Shown piece after piece: positions 1 through 11,600 of a DNA stretch of 64,000 nucleotides. Numbering within the stretch: the stretch's first letter is position 1; every line of letters starts with the position of its first letter. The position numbers were made by a program, and so were the translations under genes. Source of the stretch: Lichenostomus cassidix (Eukaryota; Chordata; Aves; Passeriformes; Meliphagidae); contig CM039211.1 in NCBI GenBank assembly GCA_008360975.2, positions 22,168,943 to 22,232,942 of the forward strand, read 5' to 3'. The notes below the pieces were generated by a model that was not told the origin of the DNA, made no database searches, and was given only the letters and a program-made list of their open reading frames with translations.

Positions 1-2220
1 CTTCCATCTTCTCTTGTATCCTTGCCCTGGCTGACTTCATGACTTGAGCTACATTTACATGTCTTTACATTTACATTTACACTTATCAATTTATGGAAGT
101 GGGATGTGAGGAGGTGAAGGAAGAGGAACAAAGAATCCTCCATTTTTGTCCTAGTTTGTCCTGGTTTGTCATGTCTTTTGAATTGCAGCCCAGGCTGCCC
201 ATAACCTATAATGTTTGTCAGAAACAGAAGGAAAAAAAACAAACCCACCGCCTAAACACAACTAAGTGTTAAAGAAAAAAATAAATCACAAGAGAGCAGC
301 CAGAAATTCAGAGCACCTAGTTCAAAGTACTAGTGTGGTTCGTGGCCAAAGAACATGAGAAAAAAGCACTGGAGCAAACCCATGGTGCAGGCACTGGAGG
401 AGACTCTTGTCTCAGACTTTGGAGGATGGCTGTTGGGGGTTGCTTCACACAAACATGACAAAGCTGCAGTGAGATTCAGGTGCAGGTGTGCCTTCTGCTG
501 AAAGGTTCCAGTGGAGTAAACATCTTGCCAGTGGAGCACAAAGGGTTGTAAATTCCATGTCTTTTCACACAGCCTGTCATTACAGAGCAGTAGGGTCAAA
601 GGTATGTTTGCTCCTGGTGCTGGTTATCATCTGGAGATTCACACTGATATCATGATACAGCCTTCCTTGGTGCAGGAGTGCCGCTGTTGCTGAGGCCACC
701 ACCTGCACAGTTTCCTGCACATGACTACTGAGCAGCTTGGGAGCACCAAGGTATTCCTTCCTGTCCCAGTCCTAGTCCCAGCCCTGCCCCAGCCCTCTGT
801 CCCAGCCTCAGCCAGCCCTGCTCTCTGCCAGCACTCAGCACTGACACAATGAAATTATGGTAGTGAAAATTTCCTACATGACTGCCATTTGGTGAGCTGA
901 CATCAGATCAGAAAGGAAAATATCTCACATGGAGTTAAATTATATATGGAGGACTTCTCAGCTGTGTGGGTGATGACATCTGAGTGCCTCCAGTGCCACT
1001 GCCCATTGTTTATTCCTGGGCTGATTGCACAAAAGCAAGAAGTGGAGCACTGAAAGCCTGTCTATATGATAATAATGAGCTATTTGATTAATGAGTCATT
1101 TGATATATATAATTGCACAATATCTAGTAACAGAAAAGTCTCGAGCTATTCATGAGTCCTGTTTCCTGAGAAAGAAAGGATATACTATTTCAGTGAGTAG
1201 TAACCTGTAGAGAGAATTTCAGATAACATTACTACTATATCAATATCTTAGGAAATGCAGCCTCTGAGGGGATACATTATCCTGTTATAAAATACTCTTT
1301 GGTGTGTTTTCACCACACAGGGGTGATGTCCTCCATGGGCTACCTGATAGCTACAGCGTAAGAAGGGCTGGTCACCTGCCACCTCTCAGTTTGGAGCAGA
1401 GCTGGTGAGACAGGAGTGCACTGGCCATTCACCTGTCCCTCTCCCCCAGGTCTTGGAGGCAGATGGGATCTTTGGGTTTGGGGAAGTTTGACTCCGAAAT
1501 AGGAAGAAATGAGCCAGCTGCTGGCTGAAGTGAACTGCAGTTCCTCTACCAGAAGCAAGGTATACTAGTGGTTTGGAGTGGGGACAGGCATGGAGCAGGA
1601 ATGTGATGTCTGCCACATCTCAAATACCATTTCCCAGCTGTCCTGTGGAACTCCCTTGCCCACTGTGTCTGGGTGGCTGTGCAGTGCCTCACCTGATAGC
1701 TGGCCCTCCTGCCCGGTGTGAACATCTCAGTGGGACTGAGGGGTACCTTCATCAAGAAGAGGAGGGTACTTGAGCTTCTGGAACCAGTTTTTCTGCCACA
1801 GTTGTATACAGGCATGTTATATCCATCTCATCCCTAGAGGTAGCATCACGCCTGGGATGCAGAAAAAGAGGTGATAGGAAGGTTTAAGTTACCCCCACAA
1901 ACACAACACTAGTCTAGTGCAAACACACGAGACAGATCATACATGCATTTATGTAAATTAGTAGGTGTTCTCTGTTTAGACACATTTTTTTATCTGCACA
2001 AAAGCTCAGAGTTTGAGAAAACCAAATGGGGCCTGGGAACAAAGGCATCATGCTGTTCCTCAGCATAATCCACCACAAACTGTGCTTTGAAAAGAGGCAT
2101 GCCCACCTTGGGTGTTGCCTGGTGGGCACGCACCAGCATCAGCCCCATGCCATGGGCTCAGTGATTGATCCAGCACCGCTCAGATTTGAGGAGACCACGA
2201 GTGCGTGTGATTTTGTCAGC
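1..2220. other. Upstream flank, no gene recognised
   Basis: AT-rich single-copy-looking DNA before the first TRIM36 exon. Short open frames occur on both strands, but none carries a domain I recognise and none shows a splice structure. A run of CCCAGCC-type repeats lies near 765-830. The neighbouring gene on this side is not visible within the window. Confidence 0.5.
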
Positions 2221-2600
2221 TTTAACACAGCTGTCGCGGCCGCAGCAGCCGAGACGAGGCTTTCCTGGGCACCTCCAGGTGCCTGTCAGTCGTGCCGCGC
2301 CGGTGCAGGATGCGCGGTCTCCACCATCATCCTGGGTCCCGTGAGCGGTGGGCGGGCAGAGCATCGTGGCACACGCCAGCCCTCCCCCGGACAGCGCCGG
2401 GGCCAGCGCTGCGCTGCGGGCGGCCAGGGAGCGCGGGGGCCATGGAGGTGGCCGCGGACTGTGCCCGGTTTGGCTACATCTTGGAGCTGCTGAAGCGGGA
2501 CAAGGTAGGGACGGCACCCCGCCGCACCCCGGCAGCGCCCGACGGGAGAGACGGCTCCCTTCCCAGGCTTTGTCGGGGTTTTTCGGGGGAAAGCGCGGGC
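2221..2600 (+). promoter_or_regulatory. CpG-rich region around TRIM36 exon 1a
   Basis: GC content and CpG density rise sharply here, including a GCGGCCGC site near 2237, in otherwise AT-rich surroundings. The ATG of exon 1a lies inside it. No TATA box is evident, so a dispersed CpG-island promoter is the likely form. The transcription start cannot be placed from sequence alone. The promoter role is inferred from position and composition. Confidence 0.6.
2442..2504 (+). CDS. TRIM36: TRIM36 exon 1a (conserved N-terminus)
   Basis: Encodes 21 residues with the motif [12 protein letters not shown], matching the FGYIMEL-type start of mammalian TRIM36, whose first coding exon also has 21 residues. 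The ATG at 2442 was chosen for that length match. In-frame ATGs at 2292 and 2310 would add 50 or 44 unconserved residues. The exon ends AAG|GTAGGG in phase 0 and joins GTTGCC of exon 2, so the protein reads ...[13 protein letters not shown]. Confidence 0.9.
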
Positions 2601-5600
2601 AGGAATGATTCGTCCTTACAGCTGCTGTACTCTAGAGGTTGCCTTAATATCTGCCGCACACTTCCGAGGCTACAAGGTGAAAAAGTTAAAAAAAAAAATA
2701 ACTTCCATGCGAAGCGCCCGCCAGCGCAGCCCCAGCTGGGCGGGCATTTGCGCCGAGCAGCTCCGCTCCGGCCAGGGCATGGATGCTGCTGCTGGCCACC
2801 GGTGCCGGCAACGCTGGACAGGGAACCCCAGGAGCTGGTGCAGAGCTGGCAAGTATTTTGAGGAAAACTTGCGTGTGTGTTTTGTAGGGGAAAAAAAAAA
2901 AAAAGAGGGAAACCAACTTGTACTGTTGAGCTGCTGATATGTGTGGAAACCAGGGAACACCAAAGATTCAGGTGTGTTTGTTTTGTTGTTTTTTGGGTTT
3001 TTTTTGTTTTAATTAAGCAGACACAATATTTTTAAACGTAAAAGTAAGTGTCTTGAACAATGGGGCTATTTGAAATATCGTTTGTTCTAGACTCATCCTG
3101 ATGACTTTCCAGCATATCTCCAAAGGCTGCCTTCACAGCCAGTTGTTTGTGCACATCTTTACCCCCTTCCCTCTCCTCCACTACCTCTTCTAAAAGTTCT
3201 GGATGAACCTTTAGAGCAGGTGAGTTAGGAGTTTCCTGGGTGATTTTCTGCTCGTCCTTGCCTGGGAGTAATCATGCTGTGGCTTTAAAGGAAAATTCGG
3301 TCGATTTTAAAATCAACGGTTCTGTCTATTTTACACAACAAGCAAAATCATGAAGAGTTTCAGGTCGGAAACTCCTTCTGTGATGGGGTGCTACCTCTGT
3401 CCCTTATCCCACAGTTAAGCAGTTTGCACTTTAGTCAGGCACCCTCTGCATGAGCATATGGCTCGATAGACAGCAGGGCTGGCACAGTAGTGTGAAACAT
3501 GCATGTTTATTGCAAACAGTGCTGTTGTTTATACGTAGACAATGACATTGCCAAGTCACATCATCACAGACACTTGCTGTTCATGAAGAAAAAGGGAGCA
3601 GTTTCAGCTGTGCGACCACCACAGCCTTTCCATAGTGGTGATCACTGCTTGAGCCTCTCCAATGCACAGCCCTGAGACCTCTTGCTCTCCACATTTTCCT
3701 TTTGCATTTTTTGAACCTTCAGACCAGGGTTTTAGATTTCAGACTCTTTGTAATTTATTGATGTTGTCCAGCAGCTTGGAGGTGTTCTGCTGGGATAATT
3801 AAACTGCTTTCTCAGATGACATAAATCATGCCAGCAAAAGGACTCTTCTGCATAGTAAAATGTATTTGCTTGGGGTTAGGGTATTGCTTCTTAGAGGTTC
3901 CAGCACTCCAGTTTTCCCAGTCCCTTTCTCCCCTATCAATGAAGCTTTTGCAATAAAGCCTGGAAGCATTAACATTCTCTGAGTTAACTGCTAAGCATCT
4001 GGCTTTCACTGAACAAAGAACTATTAGAAAATCAAGATGTAATGAGAATACTTTACACTTGCACACTCACCTCTTGAAACCTAGGGTCACTGCAGGTACA
4101 GTGCATCAGCCCTTGGACCCTGGGCACATGACCCCTTTTGGCAAGCATGCTGTTTTTCCACTTGGCTGGCAACCTCCATCAGACCTCTCAAACAGGGCAA
4201 ATCATTATATATCACTTTTCCCCGGGGGAATGTCACTTCAAAAACCTGTTATCTCTTTTAATGATCTGCACTCATTATTGTCCTGTGACTCCACATACAC
4301 AACTTGCATGTTGTACCTAGAACAGAAAGATGCATGTAGCACTTTATTTCCAATAAGACAGTCCTTGTGTAATCCATATATCCATAGCATCTGCTTAGGC
4401 TCACTATTATACTCTCTGAGATATTCTGGGCCTCCATGGCACCTGTCACAAATGTCACAGTACCATCTGAGAACTCCAAAATACCCCTTAGAGATAGATT
4501 AACAACTAACTGCATTTTGTATCAGAGGCACTGGTGCAGAAGGAGATTGTATGACCTTCTTTCAGGACTCTGAAATCTCAGTTCAAATCACAGCAAGGAC
4601 AGACACTCATCTGTCTCAAAATGATGTATTATTCCAGAAATTGTATCAGGCTTCTTCCAACCCTGCCTCTTCTCCACCCCTCCCCCAAATTCTTCCCTGC
4701 AAGTTGCATTAGTCAAAACACTCACACTCCTACCTCAGTTATTCACTCAAACTCCATTTCAAATTGTTTTACTTGTATAGATGTGCGTTTTCGTTTTTTG
4801 AAATGCATCTGATTCTCTTGTAATATTAACTTCAAAGAACTTTTAGATGCTGTAAAGAAACAATAATATCTGATGGGTTAAATGATACCAATACTTGCCA
4901 TCTGCTTTGTAAAAACATTTTCCAGCATTTTTCTGTAAGCTAAACAAAATCAAGCTAAACAAAAACAAGCTGATATAAACCGATGTGGGTTTCAGAGGGA
5001 AGCTAATAACACTGGCATTGTCCCTGTGATGCCCTGATTTAATTTAAATAAGGACCTTGGCTTGCTCTGTTTCAAGGCCCTCAGCCTCTCTTTTTTTCCC
5101 TCACTTGTTTGCTTTGTTTTACAATCTATTCCTACACTCCACACAGTTTGCAGAAACTGACAGTTTGTGTTCATAAGGAACAGCTTTAAAAGCTATTCTC
5201 CAGAAAAAGCACTTAGAGAAACAGATACTATTAAGAACAAGACCCAAAACCCATATGATAAGAACATGAGAAATATACAAAAATAATTTTGAGAGCGTTT
5301 CAAGTTATGTATGCCCTTCAGCTGGAACCAGCAGGTGACACTGATTTCTGTCCCTTTCTGCCTGGTTTCATGTATTGACTAATGTAAAATTCTCTTGTGG
5401 CAGCATTTCAGCTTTGTACAGGTGACAGTAAGGGATAGGGATATACAGGGATCCAAACCCAAACCACAGAGGGGAAATACAACATTTCCTAGAGGCTGTG
5501 GTGGCTGGTGGGTTGCTCTGGGCTGCCTGACTCAGCCAAACTGGAGCTCTGCTCCTCATGCTAAAGAAGATAAGGACTTACCTATTTCTTGTTTATGTGC

Positions 5601-8600
5601 AGTACAGTGCTTTGGGGTTTGGGTCCCTATGATGATAATAGTCCTCTAACAGCAATTTACTTCCATTTACAGAGTATTCAAAAGCATGCCATATTATGTG
5701 TATATTGTGAGGGATATTTGCATAAGGAAGTGACTTTGGTTGAAAGAGTGTGTAGAGATAACATGGAGCTCAATGTCATGTAACAGCATTAAGTTAGGTA
5801 CTTTGGAGAGGTCTGAGCTTGAAATCTAGCAGTCAAGAACAGTTAAAATCCAGTTTGCCTGTCTTTACAGCTTGTAATAAGTTACTTGGCTGGATTAGTC
5901 ACCTGTGTGACAAAGGTGTGTTTCCACATCTTAGACATGTCCTCATCACTCCAACATTGGTATCCCTGAAGCACCTAGAAGCACATGGGATGTGACATGG
6001 CAAGGGTGAGCTGCCAGCTTTGTCCTCTGTGACAGGGGTATCTACAGTCTGAAGTGAAGGAGAGAAGGCTCTCCATGTGTTCCATGTGTACTGTCCTATT
6101 TTTCATGTCATATCTTCATGGTGTCAGGAACTGAGCCTCTGACTGATTTTCTTGTAAACTTTATTTATTTTTAGTGTAAATTGTTTACATTCTAAATCCT
6201 TTTTAAAATAGCCTTACATTTTCTTTCTGCTAAGCAGTAATAATTTCTTTATAGGTAGGACTCTCTCGTAATTCAAAGCTGGAAGATACTTTGATTTGAA
6301 TGTCATGCATTTTTGGGAAGCTTTTTTTTATTGTAATTCTTTCATTTGCTTGGCAAGTGATTACAATGTATGGAGGGAAAAAGCAGAGTCCTCTGTGTGG
6401 ACTGTTGTCTGTGGCTGTTCTTTGGATCCTCTGCTGCTTTCCAGGTGTCCTGAGATTGAAGCAGGACTGCTGTAGATGTGGCAGTAAGTGAAAAAGTAAA
6501 GACACACTGAGCCATTTTGAGATATGACAGCTGCAAATCCTACTCAAAGCTGATTTCAGACCCAATATTCTGGCAGTTCAATAAGTGTAGTCTTTATTGA
6601 CTCAGCACTCTGTGCACAGCAGTGGCACGTGGGACCTTCCCAACTTGTTCAGTCCAGCTGATCAGGTTATGGGATCTGTTAGGAAACCTGTCCAGCCTTG
6701 AAGATTATGGACCTGCAGAACATCTCTGCAGAGAAGACAAACAACCCTGAACCAAGGGATTAGGGGCTGATATTTTTGTTTTATGGTAAGAGATCCTCAA
6801 GCCACAGTTATGTTCATTTTGAAACACCCAGGGTCCACAGATCTTTGCTGGCTTTTCAGGGTCACACAGTTGAAGGGCAACCATTATGAAGACAAAGTTG
6901 AGCCTGTATTCTTGAGCCAAAAAAGGCAAATTTCTGTAAGGCATCATAAATTCCTGCCTTATTGCTGAGGGGACAATATATCTTTCAGCCTGAATGACTG
7001 GCAAAATCCTGTGGATAGAAGTAATCTTCATTAGGTTCAACTTTTCAGGACTAAGCAGACAAGCAAATTGAATAACTGACAATTTACAAAGAGCAGGATG
7101 TGGGCTAACACCCCTCTGAATCCATCCTGGAAGAAAACACTTACATTGTGCAGGGAGAAAAGTATCTTTGTGATAGCTTGGTCCCCAAGTCAGTCACACT
7201 AGCTCAGGAAGAAGTCTGTTCTCATCCTGCATATCTTCACTGTGATGCATTGGTTCTACTATTTTCAGTCAGAGGAGTGCAGATCAGCAGGGAACTGAGT
7301 CAGTCTCAAGCCATGGTTGCAAAAGCAGCTTGAAAATAAATGTCTTGAAAAGCTTTGGTCTGAGGACCTGGCTACTGAAGGCAGGGGAGGTGTCAGCAGA
7401 AGCTTCCTGGTGCTTTGGCAGTAGGACTGAAGCTTCAGTCCTACTTCATGCAGTAGGACTGCAGCTCCACTGTTAACAAATGTAGGATTTTTACAGCTTG
7501 TTGGAAAGCAGTGCTGCATCCTTCTTGAAATTTTACTGATACTTAATGCAAATGAGCACTTGGGATATTGCTGTGTATCAATTATTAAATTAACAAGTAC
7601 ATTTAATGTGAGGTAAGGGGCAAAATAGGATGGTAACGCCCACCCATCCCAGTTTCTGTCATCTTCTGCTGTCTTGGGAGCTCAGGGTATGCTGTAACTC
7701 CTGGTCAGACCCTGTCTGCTTAGGGGACAGGTGTGAATTTTGAAGGATGGGTAGAATTATTTTGACACTCCCCAGGTATTACTCCATGCAAAAGGAGTCC
7801 CTTGAGAGCAGAATGGGTGCATTTGATGCATGTCTTTGGCTGGAAAAAAAGCAGGAGGGTAGATCTGACTTCTGTAGTCATGCTGGTCTTATTAACCCCT
7901 TTTTCAGAGGCTAAGGACAGGAGTCTTTTCTGACACTGGTTTGTGCTCTTATATTTTTAATGTATCAGCCATTCCTAGCTGTAGTTTTTCCTTCCAGTAC
8001 CTAAAGCTAATGAGAATTTTGTCACTGCAAATGCAGTAGTCCTGGGCTGGGAAAGGACTAAAAGGCTTATAAAAAGGTGTGAGTGCAGAAGGGGGAGTCT
8101 TGCCCTTTGGAGGCCTTCAAGGATATTTTCTTCCATGTAACATCTTAATGTGATGGAGGTGGTAATTAAAATCCTACTCTAAAGTACTCTGAAGCCAGAG
8201 CAAACAGGTACACAGACAGTGCCATAACAATCTCTTAGGGCATTGAACAAAGAACCATTCACAAGTCCTGGCAGTAGCAGTAGTTGGCACTGTGGTCAGT
8301 GCCATGTGAAGATGGCAGGAGCACAGGAGGAAATGTGTGCTCCAGGTTTGTCTGTGCTGGCAGCACCCACCTGCACTAGCATCTACACCTCTGCCATGAA
8401 GTGCAGAATGGTTTTTCTTGCTGTTCCACCAAAATCTCTTCCTACTGTTTCAACTATAACTGTAGAGCCAAGGGGTCTTTGTTCTTGTCTGAGGCTGATA
8501 GTTTATTTGGCCCTGCATCAGCCACAATCCAGTGTCAGCAGTGGGTAATGTGCTAGAGCAGACAAATGCTTATTGAAAGCTGCCTGCCTGTAACATCAGG

Positions 8601-11600
8601 AAAGTTTGGAACAGTAGAGGTGGTTAAGAGATAATATATTTATTCAAAGGTTTGCAAATCATTATTCAAAACATAGTTGGCAGGCTGACAACACATGCCC
8701 TTACCAACCTGTTCTCCCCCCTGCCCAGTTCAGTGACATGTTTCAGTTTGAATACACATACTGTGCATTCACTGGCATTATCAGAATAATTTCAAGCACA
8801 GTACTCTGTATTTTTATGAGACTGCTTACTAAAGCAGATGTAAAATAATATCTTCATAAGTCTTCTGTAGAAAGTTCTTCTTTGTTGCACTGGACATGTA
8901 GAAAAATCACCTCTGTGTTCATGATTTCTGAGTGTAAATTTCCATTCAAGTTTCACGTCCAGGCCACTGAAACCCAGGTGTAAATAATGCCCAAGTAAGA
9001 CATTTCTACTATGTTTGTTTTATTGACGCATATGCAAAGTAATTTTGAGGGGAAAAGGGAACTTCTTATACTGATGTTGTTCTTTAAATAGGCAAGTAGG
9101 TCAAATTTAGGGTTTGTCAAATTGACAACATTTAATCATTCACATAAGCCAGTCTTCATGCATTTTAATTAACTAAACCTCCTCCCACTGTGTAATGTGA
9201 GGACAATGTATGCTTTCACTCCAAGCTTGCTAACTGATGTTTTTTCTCCCTTAGCCTAATGCTAACTGTTGCTACTGCCATGGTTGTGCACCCTTGCCAA
9301 AACATGAAGATGCTGGAAATTTAAACTTATTTTTGTTTGTTCTGGCAGATGATGAAAAGGGTATTTGCTACCCCTTTTCCAATGGAAACATGCTGCAAGG
9401 TGAGGGTAGGAGGTGCTGGCCATCACAACCACTTCCCTGTTGCTGTTGAGCAGCTAGCAGAGTAATGAATGCATTGGTTCTCAGTGGCAAGAAGGAATGA
9501 CCTTTATTGTTTTGATTTCATCACATTTATAGAGTTCTCAAAAGTCACTCAGATTAGTCAGTCAGAAGCCTTCCCCCAGGCCTGATTGGCCAGGCCTGCA
9601 CTGCTCAAGTTTTGGGACACTGTTCCAAAACATCCAAACTTTATCTTTATTTACAAAACACAAAAAAACCTCTCATGGGAAAAACTGTGCTAGCCACACT
9701 TCCCCACCTCTTTTTCATCCTAGCCACAAAAAGCTTCCTGGTGCATGCCTCCTGCATGATATTTGAGAATTCATGGCAGTCAGGCCAAGTTGCCAGTGAC
9801 TGGGAAAGGGGAAACACCATGCCTGTTTTTAATAAGGGGACAAAGGAAGATCTGGGGAATTACAGACTTGTCAGCATTTCCTCAGTGCCTGGGAAGATGA
9901 TGGAACAGATCTTCATGGAAGAACTGTTAAAGCACACAGAAAAGAAGGAGGTGGTCTGAGAGAGCCAGCACAGCTTCATTAAGGGCAAATTGTGCCTGAC
10001 CAAACTGGTCATCTGCTGTGATGGGGTGACTGCAAAGGTTGACATGGGAAGACCAACAAGTGACTTCTGTAAGGCCTTCGACACAGTCCCACTTGACATC
10101 TTTATCTCCAAATGAGTGAGTATAGACTGGGAGAAGTCATTGACTTCATTGAATCATTGACGAGAAGGACTTAGGATTTCTCACGGATGAAAAGTTGGAC
10201 ATGAGCAAGAGTGTGCACTCAGAGCCCAGAGGGCCAATTGAATCCCAAGCCCAAACCAAAAGCAGAGTGGGCAGCAGGATGAGGGAGGTGATTATCCCCC
10301 TCTACTTGGCTTTTGTGACACACCAACCGGAGCACTGCATCCAGCTCTGTGATTCTCAGCACAAGAGAGACATAGACCTGCTGGAGTGAGTCCGAAAGAG
10401 GGCCACGAAAATGATCAGAGGGCTATAGCACCTGTCCTGTGAAGACAGGCTGAGAGAGTTGGGACTGTTGAGCATGGAGAAGAGAAGGTTCCACAGAGAC
10501 CTTATTTCAGCCTTTCAGTATCTAAAGGGGGCTTATGAAAAAGAGGGAGAGTGAGCTATTGCATGACCAGGTAGTGTGAAAAGGAGGAATGAATTTAAAC
10601 TTAAAGAGGGCAGGTTTAGAATAAGTATTAGGACAAAATTCTTCACTGTGATGGTGGTGGGACACTGGCACAGGTTGCCCAGAGAAGCTGTGGATGCTCC
10701 ATCCCTGGATCAAGGCCAGGCTGAATGGGGGCTTGAGCAATCTTATCTCATGGAAGGTGCCCCTGCCCACAGTGGGGGAATCGGAATTAGATGATCAGGA
10801 TGAGAGGACACAGTCTTAAGCTGAGCCAGGGGAAATTCAGGTGGGATATGAGGAAGAATTTCTTCAAAGCTCAGGGAGGTGGTGGAGGTATTTATGGAAA
10901 GACTGGATGTGGCACTTAGTGCCATGGTCGACTTGACAAGATGGTTTTAGGACATAGATTGGACTCGATGGTCTCAGAGGTCTTTTCCAACCTGATTGAT
11001 TCTGTGAATCTGTGCTCTTCAAGGTCCCTTCCAACCCCCACCGTTCTGCGACTCAGCGACCTTATGACATGGGTACCACGGGAGGTGATCGATGGCAGGG
11101 GCTGAGCGGGAAAGCACTCAATTCTCCCTGCCGCCGGGACGGGCGGCATTTCCGGTGCCGCTCGGCGACGGAGAAGGACCAAAACAATAGCAGCGATAGC
11201 CGGTGTCCCGCGGGGAGCGGCGGGGGCGGCTGGACAGCTCCAGCTCCAGCTCCAGCTCGGCCGTGCGGCTCTGCCCGGGCGCGGCCGCTCCGCCCCGCCC
11301 GCGCTGCCCCGCGCCCGCCCGCTCGCCCGCCCGCTCGCCATTTTGCGCCGGGCGCCGCCGCGGGCGCTGCACCGTGCGCGTCCCGACCGCCCGCCCGGGC
11401 TGACGGCGCCCCGGCGCAGCGTGAGCAGCAGCGGGAGGCGCGGCGATGGAGAGCGACCGGCTGGAGAGCCCGGTGAGCGCGGGGAGCAGGCGGGGCGCGG
11501 CCGCCGGGCGGGGTGCGTCGTCCCTCCGCTTGTGCTGCGGGGGGCTGCAGGGTGTCTGTCCGTCCGTGTGTCTGTCTGTGCGTCACTCAGGCAGTCCCCG

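Noticed and set aside
2026..2493. 155-codon + strand open frame overlapping exon 1a
   Set aside because: It lies in a different frame from exon 1a, its GC-rich part is composition-driven, and it contains no known domain or splice support.
9612..9959. A 115-codon + strand open frame as a host gene
   Set aside because: Its C-terminal half is CR1 reverse transcriptase and its N-terminal half is unrelated flanking DNA.
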